From: Gammaproteobacteria bacterium
GTDB taxonomy: Bacteria; Pseudomonadota; Gammaproteobacteria; UBA5861
DNA length: 64,000 bases
NCBI GenBank assembly: GCA_022360445.1
Contig: JAKSCV010000093.1
Location: forward strand, 1 to 64,000
Direction of reading: 5' to 3'
In this document: piece by piece, positions 45,111 through 54,748 of the stretch
Numbering within the stretch: position 1 is the stretch's first letter
Layout: the number at the start of each line of letters is the position of its first letter
Notes under the pieces: generated by a model
Seen by the model: the letters and a program-made list of their open reading frames with translations, nothing else
Told to the model about the DNA's origin: nothing
Database searches by the model: none
Program-made: the position numbers and the translations under genes

Positions 45111-46472
45111 ATGACCAAAACCGGCACTGAAACAATCGCGGCCGTCGCAACGCCTCCAGGACAAGGAGGCGTTGGCATCATCCGCATTTCCGGACCAAAT
45201 GCCTTATTCATCGCTCAAACACTGTGTGAACTGACTCCAAAACCTCGGCAAGCCCATTATGTAGCCTTTAAGGATGTTAAAGGTCAGGGTATCGATCAAG
45301 GTCTGGTTTTGTTTTTCCCCGGGCCACACTCCTTTACCGGTGAAGATGTCATTGAGCTCCAAGGACACGGAGGACCTGTTATTTTAGACATACTGCTCAC
45401 CCAGGTGCTAAATCATGGTGCACGCCTAGCCAGGCCTGGCGAGTTCTCAGAACGGGCCTATTTGAATGATAAAATTGATCTGGCTCAGGCCGAAGCCATT
45501 GCTGACCTGATTGAAAGTGGCAGTGAACAAGCTGCCAGAGCTGCTTTCAAATCCTTGACCGGCGAGTTTTCTGCCCACATCCACCAGTTGGTGGAGCGAT
45601 TAATCGAACTGAGAACCTATATTGAAGCCAGCTTGGACTTTGCCGAAGAAGAAATCGACTTCCTTTCCGACACCGAGGTACTGGACCGTATTGACCGCCT
45701 CAATAGTTCCGTCGAAGCTTTACTGAGTCAAACCCGCCAGGGCGCTCTACTCAAAGAGGGGATGACTGTGGTATTTTGTGGCGAGCCCAACGTCGGAAAA
45801 TCAAGCTTACTGAATGCTGTGAGTGGCCGGGACTCAGCGATCGTGTCCTCACAGCCGGGCACCACACGCGACATCATCCGCGAACATGTCCACCTGGATG
45901 GTTTACCACTTCACATCATCGACACAGCCGGATTAAGGCAAAGTGACGATGAAATCGAACAGGAGGGCATTCGTCGTGCTCGAACAGAAATCGAAAAAGC
46001 AGACCGTATTCTGATCATTCTCGACAATCGGCACACCCACGACCCGCCCCTGGAAAGCCTGCTGACCCACTACCAATTACCCACCAATATTCCCACAGAT
46101 CTGATCTACAACAAGATTGATTTGACAGAAACAAACGCACAGACCAGTGAGTACAGTACACCCCTTCGTTTATACGTATCTGCCAAAACCGGGGAAGGCC
46201 TGGAAAGTCTGCGCACCCACCTGAAAAAATCCGTTGGCTTTGACCAAACGACAGAAGGCAGCTTTACAGCGCGACGGCGCCATCTGGACTCACTCAGAAG
46301 TGCACACAACCATATTGACTTAGCTTCAGAACAACTTCGCATTGCCGGAGCGGGCGAACTGGCTGCCGAAGAACTTCGACTGGCTCAACAACACCTCGGG
46401 GAAATTACCGGCGAGTTCACTAGTGATGATTTGCTAGGGCGCATCTTCTCCAGCTTTTGTATTGGTAAATAA
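45111..46472 (+). CDS. mnmE: tRNA modification GTPase MnmE
   Basis: GTPase that with MnmG makes the 5-carboxymethylaminomethyl modification of wobble uridine. 453 residues: N-terminal folate-binding domain starting TIAAVATPPGQGGVGIIRISG, G1 loop GEPNVGKSSLLNAV, DTAGLR (G3), NKIDL (G4), and the C-terminal catalytic CIGK. Its order after yidC is the conserved gammaproteobacterial one. It is convergent with the histidine kinase gene, with only 11 bases between the stops. Confidence 0.97.
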   Translation: MTKTGTETIAAVATPPGQGGVGIIRISGPNALFIAQTLCELTPKPRQAHYVAFKDVKGQGIDQGLVLFFPGPHSFTGEDVIELQGHGGPVILDILLTQVLNHGARLARPGEFSERAYLNDKIDLAQAEAIADLIESGSEQAARAAFKSLTGEFSAHIHQLVERLIELRTYIEASLDFAEEEIDFLSDTEVLDRIDRLNSSVEALLSQTRQGALLKEGMTVVFCGEPNVGKSSLLNAVSGRDSAIVSSQPGTTRDIIREHVHLDGLPLHIIDTAGLRQSDDEIEQEGIRRARTEIEKADRILIILDNRHTHDPPLESLLTHYQLPTNIPTDLIYNKIDLTETNAQTSEYSTPLRLYVSAKTGEGLESLRTHLKKSVGFDQTTEGSFTARRRHLDSLRSAHNHIDLASEQLRIAGAGELAAEELRLAQQHLGEITGEFTSDDLLGRIFSSFCIGK

Positions 46473-46483
46473 TACCTGGCACT

Positions 46484-48448
46484 CTAGACAGCAAGTGCCA
46501 GCGGAACCAGCACCGCAAAGAAACTTGGCCCACCGACTTGAGACTTCAACACTAAACGATATCCATTTTTATCGGCCAACTGGCGAGCGATCGGCAAGCC
46601 AAGCCCCGATCCCGGGGTGCCCCTGCGGGGTTGTTTGCCCCCTTCATCATCTTGAAAAACAGTGGCCTGATCTTCCAGGCTCATCCCAGGTCCGGTGTCA
46701 GCAACAACAATGGCTAAATGGCTTCCGTATCGTTTGCAACCCACCAACACCCTGCCCTGTTCGGTATATTTAATCGCATTGGAAACTAAGTTACTGACAA
46801 TTCTCAAAACATCGCTGGCCACACCCAGCAGTGCCCACGAGGCATGCCGACACCGGAGCTGTAAACCTTTAGCCTCCGCTTCTTCCCGAAACATAGCATC
46901 TATACTCTCTGTTATTTTTTTCACAGGGAAAGTAGCAGGTAACCGGTGTTCAGGAAACGTACCCTCCGCGACGGGGGCTTTTCGACCTGTTTCACTGACA
47001 AGGAATTCAAGATAGTCCACACTTTTCTCAAAACGACTGATGGCAGCAGCATCCATTATGGCCTCATTTTTCATTCGAGCTAATGCGAGGCGCATGGACG
47101 CCAACGGTTGTTTAAGGTCGTGATTCGCGGCCTGTAAGATTTGCGCTTTCTGCTTAGCCAGCGCCATTGCTGACAAAAGCTCTTGTTCCGCCTGATAAAC
47201 CGCCCTTTCGGCCATCTGTTGACTTAATAGCACCCGCTTTTCACGCTCCAATAGCTGATCACGCTCCTTGGCTTTCTCGTGCGCCTGGTCTGCAAGCGCC
47301 AGCTGAAACATCAACGCATCGGCAATAATACCGATACGAATCCAATCGAAACTCGAGGCAACCGGTAACCAGCCAGAAGCGATGTGTGCGATATTCGTCC
47401 ATATCGAAGCAAAACATAACAACCCCCAACCTGTCATAAAAAAACGCGCCGACTTTAGACCTTGTGCATACGCGCAGTACCCGGCCCACAGCCCAATGAG
47501 CAGAGCTAACAGATTAAGAACCATGGCGACCTGTTTACTCGATACAGCATCCACAAATGAGCCATAGAGCAAAACAAGAACGGCTGCGGGAAAGATAGAA
47601 AAAAGCAGTTTATTCAGAGCAGGCAAGCGCTGACGGGTGTTTAGAAAAAGCCTGGAGAACTGGGCTCCCGATACACTGATCAGCAAACCCAAAGGCAGTG
47701 AAGCATAAGCATTCCAATGTGGAAAACCGGGCCACAGATACTGGAAAGATAAACCATCCATATGGAGTACATAGAGCACAACAGAGCAAACGTAAAAAAG
47801 GTAAACCATTTGCAGACGACCATTAATAAACACCCGTTGTAATACCGCAAATAGGATAAAGGCCGCCATGATGGCGTAAAAGGCCGCATGCACCAGACTT
47901 TGATGAGTCAATGTTGATGCATAGTGTTCAGGTGCTTCGAGGCGCAAGGGGAGTGCTGTCGTCCCACGTGACCAATAATGAACGTAAAGTGTGACTGTCT
48001 CCTTGGGAAGTAGGCCTAATGTGAGTGCCAGTTTGGGGACTTTCAACGGCCGCTCCTGAAACAAAGAAGTGTCACTGTTATACAATAGATGCTCTACTTG
48101 TCCGTTGCGCATCAAATAGACATCAAGACTGTTCATAAAACGAGTATTGAAGTTCAATACCCATGTCGCCTCGTCATCTAAGGCATGATGAATCTCGGTT
48201 TTTACCCAAATCGACTGCCGCCGATAACCAAAGTCGACCTCACCGTTCGGAATTTTGACAAAACTGAGCGATACGACCTTTTCTTGAACATGATCACTCG
48301 GTGGCCGACTTCTTTCGCTGAAGGCATAGCTGGAGAAAGATGCCAGATCATACACACCACTTTGCTCCAAAAGCACGACAGCGGCATTCGCTTGGAACGC
48401 ACCAACCAAGGCAACCACAACCACAAAGCAGAATGGAATTCTCTTCAT
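46484..48448 (-). CDS. 7TMR-DISM sensor histidine kinase
   Basis: A 654-residue membrane kinase. Signal peptide (about 1-23), an extracellular 7TMR-DISMED2-like ligand domain (about 25-180), seven hydrophobic helices (about 185-385), a coiled coil (about 390-440) and a kinase core. The phospho-acceptor is H443 in ANHDLKQPLASMRLA; the ATPase has NLVSNAIKYTEQGRV (N box), ADTGPGM (G1) and GLGLPIARQLA (G2). The ligand is unknown. It is divergent from the LuxR-type response regulator 180 bases away, its likely partner. Confidence 0.88.
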   Translation of the reverse strand: MKRIPFCFVVVVALVGAFQANAAVVLLEQSGVYDLASFSSYAFSERSRPPSDHVQEKVVSLSFVKIPNGEVDFGYRRQSIWVKTEIHHALDDEATWVLNFNTRFMNSLDVYLMRNGQVEHLLYNSDTSLFQERPLKVPKLALTLGLLPKETVTLYVHYWSRGTTALPLRLEAPEHYASTLTHQSLVHAAFYAIMAAFILFAVLQRVFINGRLQMVYLFYVCSVVLYVLHMDGLSFQYLWPGFPHWNAYASLPLGLLISVSGAQFSRLFLNTRQRLPALNKLLFSIFPAAVLVLLYGSFVDAVSSKQVAMVLNLLALLIGLWAGYCAYAQGLKSARFFMTGWGLLCFASIWTNIAHIASGWLPVASSFDWIRIGIIADALMFQLALADQAHEKAKERDQLLEREKRVLLSQQMAERAVYQAEQELLSAMALAKQKAQILQAANHDLKQPLASMRLALARMKNEAIMDAAAISRFEKSVDYLEFLVSETGRKAPVAEGTFPEHRLPATFPVKKITESIDAMFREEAEAKGLQLRCRHASWALLGVASDVLRIVSNLVSNAIKYTEQGRVLVGCKRYGSHLAIVVADTGPGMSLEDQATVFQDDEGGKQPRRGTPGSGLGLPIARQLADKNGYRLVLKSQVGGPSFFAVLVPLALAV

Positions 48449-48629
48449 TAAATACTCGTCTGTTAGTACAGCAACGGGATACCCCTTTTCACCGGTCTAC
48501 ACCAATCACCTCACTCCAAATATACTGAACGGGTCTGACGTGAAAGTTTTTCAAGCAACGAACACAGTCGAGCACATCCCGTTACCACCTGCTGTACACT
48601 AACAAAATGACACAACCGCTCAAACCATT

Positions 48630-49253
48630 ATGCATACCGTTTTAATTGCAGATGACCATACATTGATCCGTGAGTCTCTGCGGAACATGCTCGAGCCTTT
48701 GGATGACTTTAGCGTCGTGTCCGATGTCGCTAACGGTTTTGACGCGCTTGTCGCCGTAAAAAAATGGAAACCCTCTGTACTGCTACTGGATGTTGCAATG
48801 CCCGATGCCACGGGCATTGAAGTGGTTGTCGACACACAGCGTTGGAGTCCACAAACCAAAATCATCATCTACACCGGCGTCACATCCGGAGCGCCACTGC
48901 AACAATTAATCGATAGCGGAATCCATGGTCTACTATTTAAAGACAGCGATAGCGCACACCTCATAAAAGGGCTTCGTAAAGTCACCCACAATAACTCTTA
49001 CTTCGATGACAAGCTTCCATCTGTCCTGGCAGAACAAGAGGCGGTTGGAAACCTCACCGAGCGGGAAAAGCAAGTGCTCTCACAAATCTTGGCCGGTAAA
49101 ACCAATCGCGATATCGCCCTGCTGCTCAACATCAGTATAAAAACCGTAGATAATCACCGTACCCGGCTGATGAATAAGCTCGGTGCCCACTCTGCCTCCG
49201 ACCTATTGCGCATTGCGATTAAAACCGGCTTCATCCACCCGGATACCTTATAA
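48630..49253 (+). CDS. LuxR/NarL-family response regulator
   Basis: A 207-residue two-domain regulator. The receiver has the acidic pair D8/D9, phosphorylation site D54 in LLLDVAMPDATG, and Lys in LLFKDSDS. The DNA-binding domain is a LuxR-type helix-turn-helix starting LTEREKQVLSQILAGKTNRDIALLL and ending near residue 205. It probably receives phosphate from the divergent kinase and may control the adjacent lipoprotein gene; two inverted repeats lie just after its stop. Confidence 0.92.
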   Translation: MHTVLIADDHTLIRESLRNMLEPLDDFSVVSDVANGFDALVAVKKWKPSVLLLDVAMPDATGIEVVVDTQRWSPQTKIIIYTGVTSGAPLQQLIDSGIHGLLFKDSDSAHLIKGLRKVTHNNSYFDDKLPSVLAEQEAVGNLTEREKQVLSQILAGKTNRDIALLLNISIKTVDNHRTRLMNKLGAHSASDLLRIAIKTGFIHPDTL

Positions 49254-49284
49254 ACTTCACAAAACACAAAATATCTCCCTCAAT

Positions 49285-49320
49285 TAGGGTGAATACCCTA
49301 TGGAGGCCCAGCTCGGCCTC
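49285..49320. repeat. Two adjacent inverted repeats before the lipoprotein gene
   Basis: TAGGGT-GAAT-ACCCTA (49285-49300) and GAGGCC-CAGCTC-GGCCTC (49303-49320), each with perfect 6-bp arms and only two bases between them. They lie between the response regulator and the lipoprotein gene. The first looks like an operator; the second could be a hairpin, but no T-run follows. Confidence 0.45.
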
Positions 49321-49424
49321 TGTGCAAAATCTTCCTCAAAAAATAATTCTTCATTCATAAAGAAAGATCATAACTGATGCGTTGCGGCTGCATCCGCCAC
49401 CATCTGCTTTCGGAGACCATCATC

Positions 49425-52400
49425 ATGCGGGTTAAACGATTTTTTCACACTTTTTTACTTTTTCTCACACTACTGGCCATGAACGCCTGCAGCAGTTCCG
49501 ACTCGGAAGAAAGTCAGGATAGCCTTGATTCAGACGGCGATGGACTCACCGACATTGAAGAAACCCAAACGTATAAAACCTCTCCCAAGCTGGCTGACAC
49601 CGATGGTGATGGTTATTCGGACTACCGGGAAGTCATTGAGTTGGGCTTTAACGCCGGCGTCAATAATTACCGCTACAATCCCCTGATTGCCGACTTACCC
49701 CAATTAAAAATTGACATACAAACGACGCCCATTATCGGAGCAATTTTTGAAGACTCCAATGCACAAACACAAGACATCAGCACCTCGCGCTCACAATCTC
49801 AATCCACATCGTCCTCCACGACTTTTGGCACCAGCGTCACAGTCGGAGTAGAAGCAAGCACAGAAGCCACCGTCAGCACGGGGTTAACCGGTCCGAGCGC
49901 AGAAGTCAGCGCGTCCCTCACCGTGTCGACAGAATCCACCGTCAGTTTCGATCAAACGCAGACCACAGAAAACCAAACGGCCTGGGAATCGATGAGAGCC
50001 CAGGGGGTTGAAGAATCAACTACAACCAGTGGTGGCTACATTCGTGTGGGTGTGGTGATCTCGAATGACGGCCATATTCCATTTACCCTGCAACATATTA
50101 GCCTTTCCTCAACCAAAGCCAGTGATGGTGACGAACCCTTCACACCTTTAGCAGCACTTGATTACGACAGCACCCAGGCGTTTCAACCGGTCTCATTATC
50201 TGAAGATACCAGTACCGGCAGCCTGATTTTTGAAAACAGCACCTTAGACCTTGGCACCGTGCGGACGATGCTCAATGCCGCACGCTCCATTACAGTGGAA
50301 CCCGGCATCTACGAAGTCACCGATATCCAGGGGCAACCCTTCGCCTACACAGAAGCCGAAGTCGCCTCACGCACCGCCACAATCTTGATTGATTATGGCC
50401 CGTATGCAGAAACCGAGCTGTACCAGGTCGCCACTAACACCAACCCATCCAGCCCTGGGCAGCTGCTCAACACCCTGTTAAGCGATTATCTGGCTATTGA
50501 TTATACTGAATCGAATGGCATTACAGCCGTCCGGCAAGTGGGCCCCAGTGGCAGCGGCCGCTGGGTGATCACCACCCGCCGCGACACCGGCACAAGCCTC
50601 AATATCACCACTTACGACCCGGAGGATCAGAGCTACACTGCGAGCGATATTAACGTTCAGGCCGGTGACGAAATCCTCATCGTCTACCTGGAAGATGCCG
50701 ATAATGACGGCATTGGCTACCGCGAAGAATTGATCCACGGTACAGACCCAAACAATCAAGACACGGATAACGACGGCTTGAGTGACTTTGATGAAATTAG
50801 AGACAGCTGGACGGTTACGGCCATCAACAGCCAATACCCGGACCGCTATCCTGTCAAAACATTCTCGTCTCCCGTCCATGCCGATTACGACGGGGACAAC
50901 CTTTCAGACGCACAGGAAAAAGCCCGCGGCCTGGATCCTTTCAACCCGGATACCGATGGCGACGGTAACCCGGATAACACAGACGTCGACAATGGCGGGC
51001 AAGCTCTCATTAACACCACGACAGTGGCGCTGACAACCGAGAAAGATGACGCAACCTACGGGGGGAAGCTCCGCAGCGACAACCAGGTTACACTTGACGG
51101 CGCCATTGCGGCACTCTCACCGCAAGTCGTTGCCAGCGCTTCCATCGACTGGGGTGATGGCTCCCCGACCGAGACTTACAACACCGCGTCCGGAGGTAAC
51201 CCCACCACAACGCTCACCAAACTGATTCATGATTACCCGACAACAGGCCGTTACACCATTACCCTCCATGCGGAGGATGACACTCCCACAACAAACACAT
51301 TGATGCAAACAGCGACGGTACAGCTCACAGAAATCTCCACAGCGCTTGATGAAGCGCTCGGCTGGGATACTGGCTGGCGAGTGGCTAAACACGTTCGAGA
51401 GCTCGTCGACCTCAATCAAGATGGTCACAACGACATTATCGCCATCGGTTACAACAGCACCTCTGTCATGCTCGGGTCTGCCAGCGGATTGGGTGCACCC
51501 CAGGCCTGGTCTATCGGTCACTGGGTCACAAGCCTTTACAGCGGGGTGCAATCAGACCCACGATTTTTTGTCGACCTGGATAATGATGATGATCTGGATA
51601 TTGTTGGGGTCGACGCCAGCGCCCAAATCCTACGCTATGGCTTAAACAATGGCAGTGGATTCGACGACCCCGTCGACTGGATATCCAGCCTTAACTGGAA
51701 CAGCACACGGGATAGTGCTTACCTGGTCGATGTCGACAACAACGGTTATCTCGATTTTGTCCATGTCAAAGCTAATGACAAACTCACGATCTACACCACC
51801 AACGGCGCTAACCTCACCACAACCCAACGTGTGGACAACCAAGCCTGGTCTGCCCTGAGCAGCAGCTTCCCCGACCGCCGTTACTACCCTATTGAAGCCG
51901 CAGATCTGAACGGCGATGGCTGTACCGACCTCGTACTCTTCGGCATTGAGAACAGCTACTACAAACAATCCTTGTGTAATGGCAGCTTCGGTCCATGGAC
52001 AGGTTTCACCAATGGCGGGTACGACTACTCGAGTGGCTGGCGCGTACCGCGTCACAAGCGCTTTGTCAAAGACATCACTCACGATGGCTTACCTGAGATT
52101 GTTGGTTTTGGCAATTCGTACATCTACGTTCGAAAAAACCAAAGTACACCCGACAACATTAACTTTGCCAGCAGCGAAAACTGGTCGGACGATTTCGTTA
52201 ACAACGAAGGCTGGGTCGATGATAACGGAGGATCATTCAATGTCCACCCACGCTACCTCGTGGACATCAACGGAGATCACTACCTGGATATCGTCGGCTA
52301 TGCCCGGGCCGGTGCGGCCATTGGCATCAATATGAAAGGTATTACAGGGGAAAACCGCTTCAGTGACGTTGCCGTTATCGCCAAAAGCTTCGATATAACA

Positions 52401-52565
52401 GACCCAGACTGGTTCCAAAATTACAGTTGCTCGGCGGGTACATGTACGGAGTACTTTCCCCGGTTGACAGGAGACATCAACGGCGACGGTCGGGCTGATC
52501 TGGTTGGCTTCAAGCAGGATAGCGTTGTCTATCAAACAATACCCTATGTAACTCAGTTTGAATGA
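49425..52565 (+). CDS. Large lipoprotein with calcium-binding repeats, PKD-like domain and seven FG-GAP/VCBS repeats
   Basis: A 1046-residue predicted lipoprotein. The signal ends in a lipobox-like MNAC at about residue 22. Thrombospondin type-3-like Ca2+ motifs (DSDGDGLTD, DTDGDGYSD) follow, then a 150-residue Ser/Thr-rich beta region, further Ca2+ motifs near 430-530, a PKD-like domain (SIDWGDGSPTE), and seven FG-GAP/VCBS-type repeats starting near residues 660, 715, 767, 825, 881, 945 and 1015, suggesting a seven-bladed propeller. The ATG at 49425 has GGAG nine bases upstream; an earlier in-frame ATG at 49377 would spoil the signal. Likely surface-bound; binding partner unknown. Confidence 0.75.
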   Translation: MRVKRFFHTFLLFLTLLAMNACSSSDSEESQDSLDSDGDGLTDIEETQTYKTSPKLADTDGDGYSDYREVIELGFNAGVNNYRYNPLIADLPQLKIDIQTTPIIGAIFEDSNAQTQDISTSRSQSQSTSSSTTFGTSVTVGVEASTEATVSTGLTGPSAEVSASLTVSTESTVSFDQTQTTENQTAWESMRAQGVEESTTTSGGYIRVGVVISNDGHIPFTLQHISLSSTKASDGDEPFTPLAALDYDSTQAFQPVSLSEDTSTGSLIFENSTLDLGTVRTMLNAARSITVEPGIYEVTDIQGQPFAYTEAEVASRTATILIDYGPYAETELYQVATNTNPSSPGQLLNTLLSDYLAIDYTESNGITAVRQVGPSGSGRWVITTRRDTGTSLNITTYDPEDQSYTASDINVQAGDEILIVYLEDADNDGIGYREELIHGTDPNNQDTDNDGLSDFDEIRDSWTVTAINSQYPDRYPVKTFSSPVHADYDGDNLSDAQEKARGLDPFNPDTDGDGNPDNTDVDNGGQALINTTTVALTTEKDDATYGGKLRSDNQVTLDGAIAALSPQVVASASIDWGDGSPTETYNTASGGNPTTTLTKLIHDYPTTGRYTITLHAEDDTPTTNTLMQTATVQLTEISTALDEALGWDTGWRVAKHVRELVDLNQDGHNDIIAIGYNSTSVMLGSASGLGAPQAWSIGHWVTSLYSGVQSDPRFFVDLDNDDDLDIVGVDASAQILRYGLNNGSGFDDPVDWISSLNWNSTRDSAYLVDVDNNGYLDFVHVKANDKLTIYTTNGANLTTTQRVDNQAWSALSSSFPDRRYYPIEAADLNGDGCTDLVLFGIENSYYKQSLCNGSFGPWTGFTNGGYDYSSGWRVPRHKRFVKDITHDGLPEIVGFGNSYIYVRKNQSTPDNINFASSENWSDDFVNNEGWVDDNGGSFNVHPRYLVDINGDHYLDIVGYARAGAAIGINMKGITGENRFSDVAVIAKSFDITDPDWFQNYSCSAGTCTEYFPRLTGDINGDGRADLVGFKQDSVVYQTIPYVTQFE

Positions 52566-52738
52566 ACCGCAACCAATATCTGCCCCCCCCGAGTTAAGTT
52601 GCTTGGGGGCAAAACCTTCGCGTCACAAAACAGGTTTCCTTATTGCCGCACCTTTTAGGATGTGATTTCGCCACCACAGCATATAACGCTTTTTTTATCC
52701 GTTCGCTTATACTGAGTCAAAAAACGGAGGGGAACACC

Positions 52739-53620
52739 ATGCACACAGAAATGCCATTCGAAAAAAAATACCAACGAGTTGACGGCAAGCGGCTGGCTTA
52801 TGTTGAAGAAGGGGAAGGTCAACCGATCGTCCTGTTGCACGGCAACCCAACCTCTTCCTACCTTTGGCGCAATGTGATCCCCGAATTAACCGGTTCAGGC
52901 CGCGTGATTGTACCTGACTTAATTGGCCAGGGGGATTCCGAAAAACTCCCACCAGAAGAAGGTCCAGAACGTTACAGCTTCCACACAGCCTATCACTACC
53001 TCAACAAGCTGCTAAATGTCATCAACGCAAATGCCGAGGTAACGCTGGTCATTCACGACTGGGGGAGCGCACTCGGCTTTTATTGGGCCCAACAACACCC
53101 TGACCGAGTGCGGGGGATTGTTTATATGGAGGCCATTGTTTGTCCACTCAACTGGAGTGATTGGCCGGAAGGTGCTCAAGGCATCTTTAAAGGCTTTCGG
53201 TCTGACAAAGGGGAAGACCTAGTTCTCAACCGCAATCTGTTCATCGAAGGCGTACTCCCAAGCTCTGTGCTCCGCAGCCTCACCGATGAAGAAATGGCTC
53301 ACTACCGTGCTGGCTTCTCGACACCCGACGACCGCCAACCCACCCTCAATTGGCCACGGCAAATTCCTATTGAAGGCGAACCGGCCAACATGGTCGCGCT
53401 GGTCGAAAGTTATGGTGACTGGTTGACCAATAACCACACCTTACCCAAACTGTTTATTAATGCAGACCCCGGTTCAATTCTGGTTGGTCGGCAGCGTGAA
53501 TACTGCCGCCGTTGGCCTAATCAAACCGAGGTCACGGTCAAAGGCAGCCACTTTGTTCAGGAAGATTCACCCGTGGAAATTGGCCAGACCGTTGCGAGCT
53601 GGCTGAAAACATTGTCATAA
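52739..53620 (+). CDS. dhaA: Haloalkane dehalogenase (HLD-II type)
   Basis: Alpha/beta-hydrolase that replaces a halogen on an alkane with hydroxyl. The pentad of subfamily II is complete: N36 in LLHGNPTSS and W108 for halide binding, nucleophile D107 in IHDWGSALGF, acid E131 in YMEAIV and base H271 in GSHFVQEDSP. These numbers fit Rhodococcus DhaA within one or two residues. 293 residues, family length. The ATG at 52739 is preceded by GGAGGGGA. It is monocistronic and convergent with the MAPEG gene. Substrate range cannot be read from sequence. Confidence 0.93.
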   Translation: MHTEMPFEKKYQRVDGKRLAYVEEGEGQPIVLLHGNPTSSYLWRNVIPELTGSGRVIVPDLIGQGDSEKLPPEEGPERYSFHTAYHYLNKLLNVINANAEVTLVIHDWGSALGFYWAQQHPDRVRGIVYMEAIVCPLNWSDWPEGAQGIFKGFRSDKGEDLVLNRNLFIEGVLPSSVLRSLTDEEMAHYRAGFSTPDDRQPTLNWPRQIPIEGEPANMVALVESYGDWLTNNHTLPKLFINADPGSILVGRQREYCRRWPNQTEVTVKGSHFVQEDSPVEIGQTVASWLKTLS

Positions 53621-53632
53621 AATAAGTCGACA

Positions 53633-54031
53633 TCAAATCCAGGCCGGGCTGCACAACAGCGCCATTGAGCTGGCGAATCCAATTCCCCAAACCAGCGTCC
53701 GCAAGGTAGAAATATCTTTAATATAGAGGAAAAAATAAACCAAGCGAGCCGCTACATAAGCTATGGCCAGATAATCCACTGTGACAGAAGTAACGCCCAG
53801 GGCAACCGAAACCAAGACACCGGCTGCAAACAAAGGGAAGCTTTCAATCTGGTTCTGGTGCGCCGCCAATGCCCGCTTACCCCACCCGCCTAACGCCGCC
53901 TGCTGATCACGCGGGTTGTGATTATCGTATCCTCCTGGACTTTGACTTTGCGCAACCGCTAACGGTGCCTTGGAGGCCACATGTAATAAGCCAGCAATAA
54001 ACAAACACCACAATACCATCGACATAAACAT
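53633..54031 (-). CDS. MAPEG family membrane protein
   Basis: A 132-residue protein with four hydrophobic helices and the MAPEG features: a polar first loop with NPRDQQAALGGWGKRALAAHQNQIESFPLF, typical of the family's glutathione-binding helix 2. Eukaryotic members are glutathione transferases or lipoxygenase-activating proteins; bacterial ones are mostly uncharacterised. Stop is 13 bases from the convergent dehalogenase gene. Upstream lies the broken cation transporter gene. Confidence 0.85.
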   Translation of the reverse strand: MFMSMVLWCLFIAGLLHVASKAPLAVAQSQSPGGYDNHNPRDQQAALGGWGKRALAAHQNQIESFPLFAAGVLVSVALGVTSVTVDYLAIAYVAARLVYFFLYIKDISTLRTLVWGIGFASSMALLCSPAWI

Positions 54032-54047
54032 ACTCCTCTTTTTTTCA

Positions 54048-54744
54048 TTATCTTAACCAAAGCCTCTCCCTGACATTCTCACTAGGAGCGCACGCCAAAA
54101 ACAGGCGAAAGTTGACTTCACAGCAATTGGTTAATTTGATTCGCACCACGCTGTTCTTGCGGATGATATCACCCGAACGGCTGAGCACAGCAAAAACAAC
54201 ACTAAAATATAGCGGCCACAATATCTGGTCGCCCTGAGTCAAATAACCAAACCACACCCGCTGCAAAAAACACGGAACTATTCGATGCAATATCGTTTTT
54301 TGAACACTCCCAGACCGAATTCATATTGATATCTTCATTGCGGTGCCGCCAAAGTAGGAGGAGACAAATCGTGTTTGCGATAAGGCCTAAAAGGCTGAAC
54401 ATACCCATGACTTCAAAAATGGGCAGGCTTGTCACAAAAAGCTTATAAGTAATTTGAGTGGCCACGACTAAAGCAGCAAAAAGAATCAATATGCCTAAAA
54501 AGAGTCACCTTCACCTTGGTACTGATACCTTTGCCACAGCATATAAGCTCAGGTTATAAGTAAGGGCATCCCCTAAATTGTCGAGACTGTCGGCGAGCAG
54601 CGCTGAAGAACGACCATACAATGCCACCCCTGCTACCACAACAAATATGACAGCATTAATCCCAAGTACAATCTTCAGTGTTCCGCGCTGCCCTTTTCGC
54701 GCAGAGTGTCTGCAGGACAAACCACCCTCACGACATCCACTCAT
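54048..54744 (-). pseudogene. Broken cation diffusion facilitator gene
   Basis: Three overlapping frames together cover one cation transporter of the CDF-like family. The first (54744-54511) has RGTLKIVLGINAVIFV and SALLADSLDNLGDALTYNLSLYAV, typical of helices 1-2. The second (54489-54202) continues with ILFAALVVATQ, IANTICLLLLWRHRNEDINMNS and SKNDIASNSSVFFAA. A third adds FSVVFAVLSRSGDIIRK. Reading shifts occur between 54511 and 54489 (probably two within about 40 bases) and again near 54215, at a T-run. The gene is probably dead, though sequencing error at homopolymers could mimic this. Confidence 0.78.
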
Positions 54745-54748
54745 TTCG

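Noticed and set aside
52586-52620. TGCCCCC...GGGGGCA as a terminator after the lipoprotein gene
   Set aside because: Only A residues follow the stem, so an intrinsic terminator on the plus strand is not supported.
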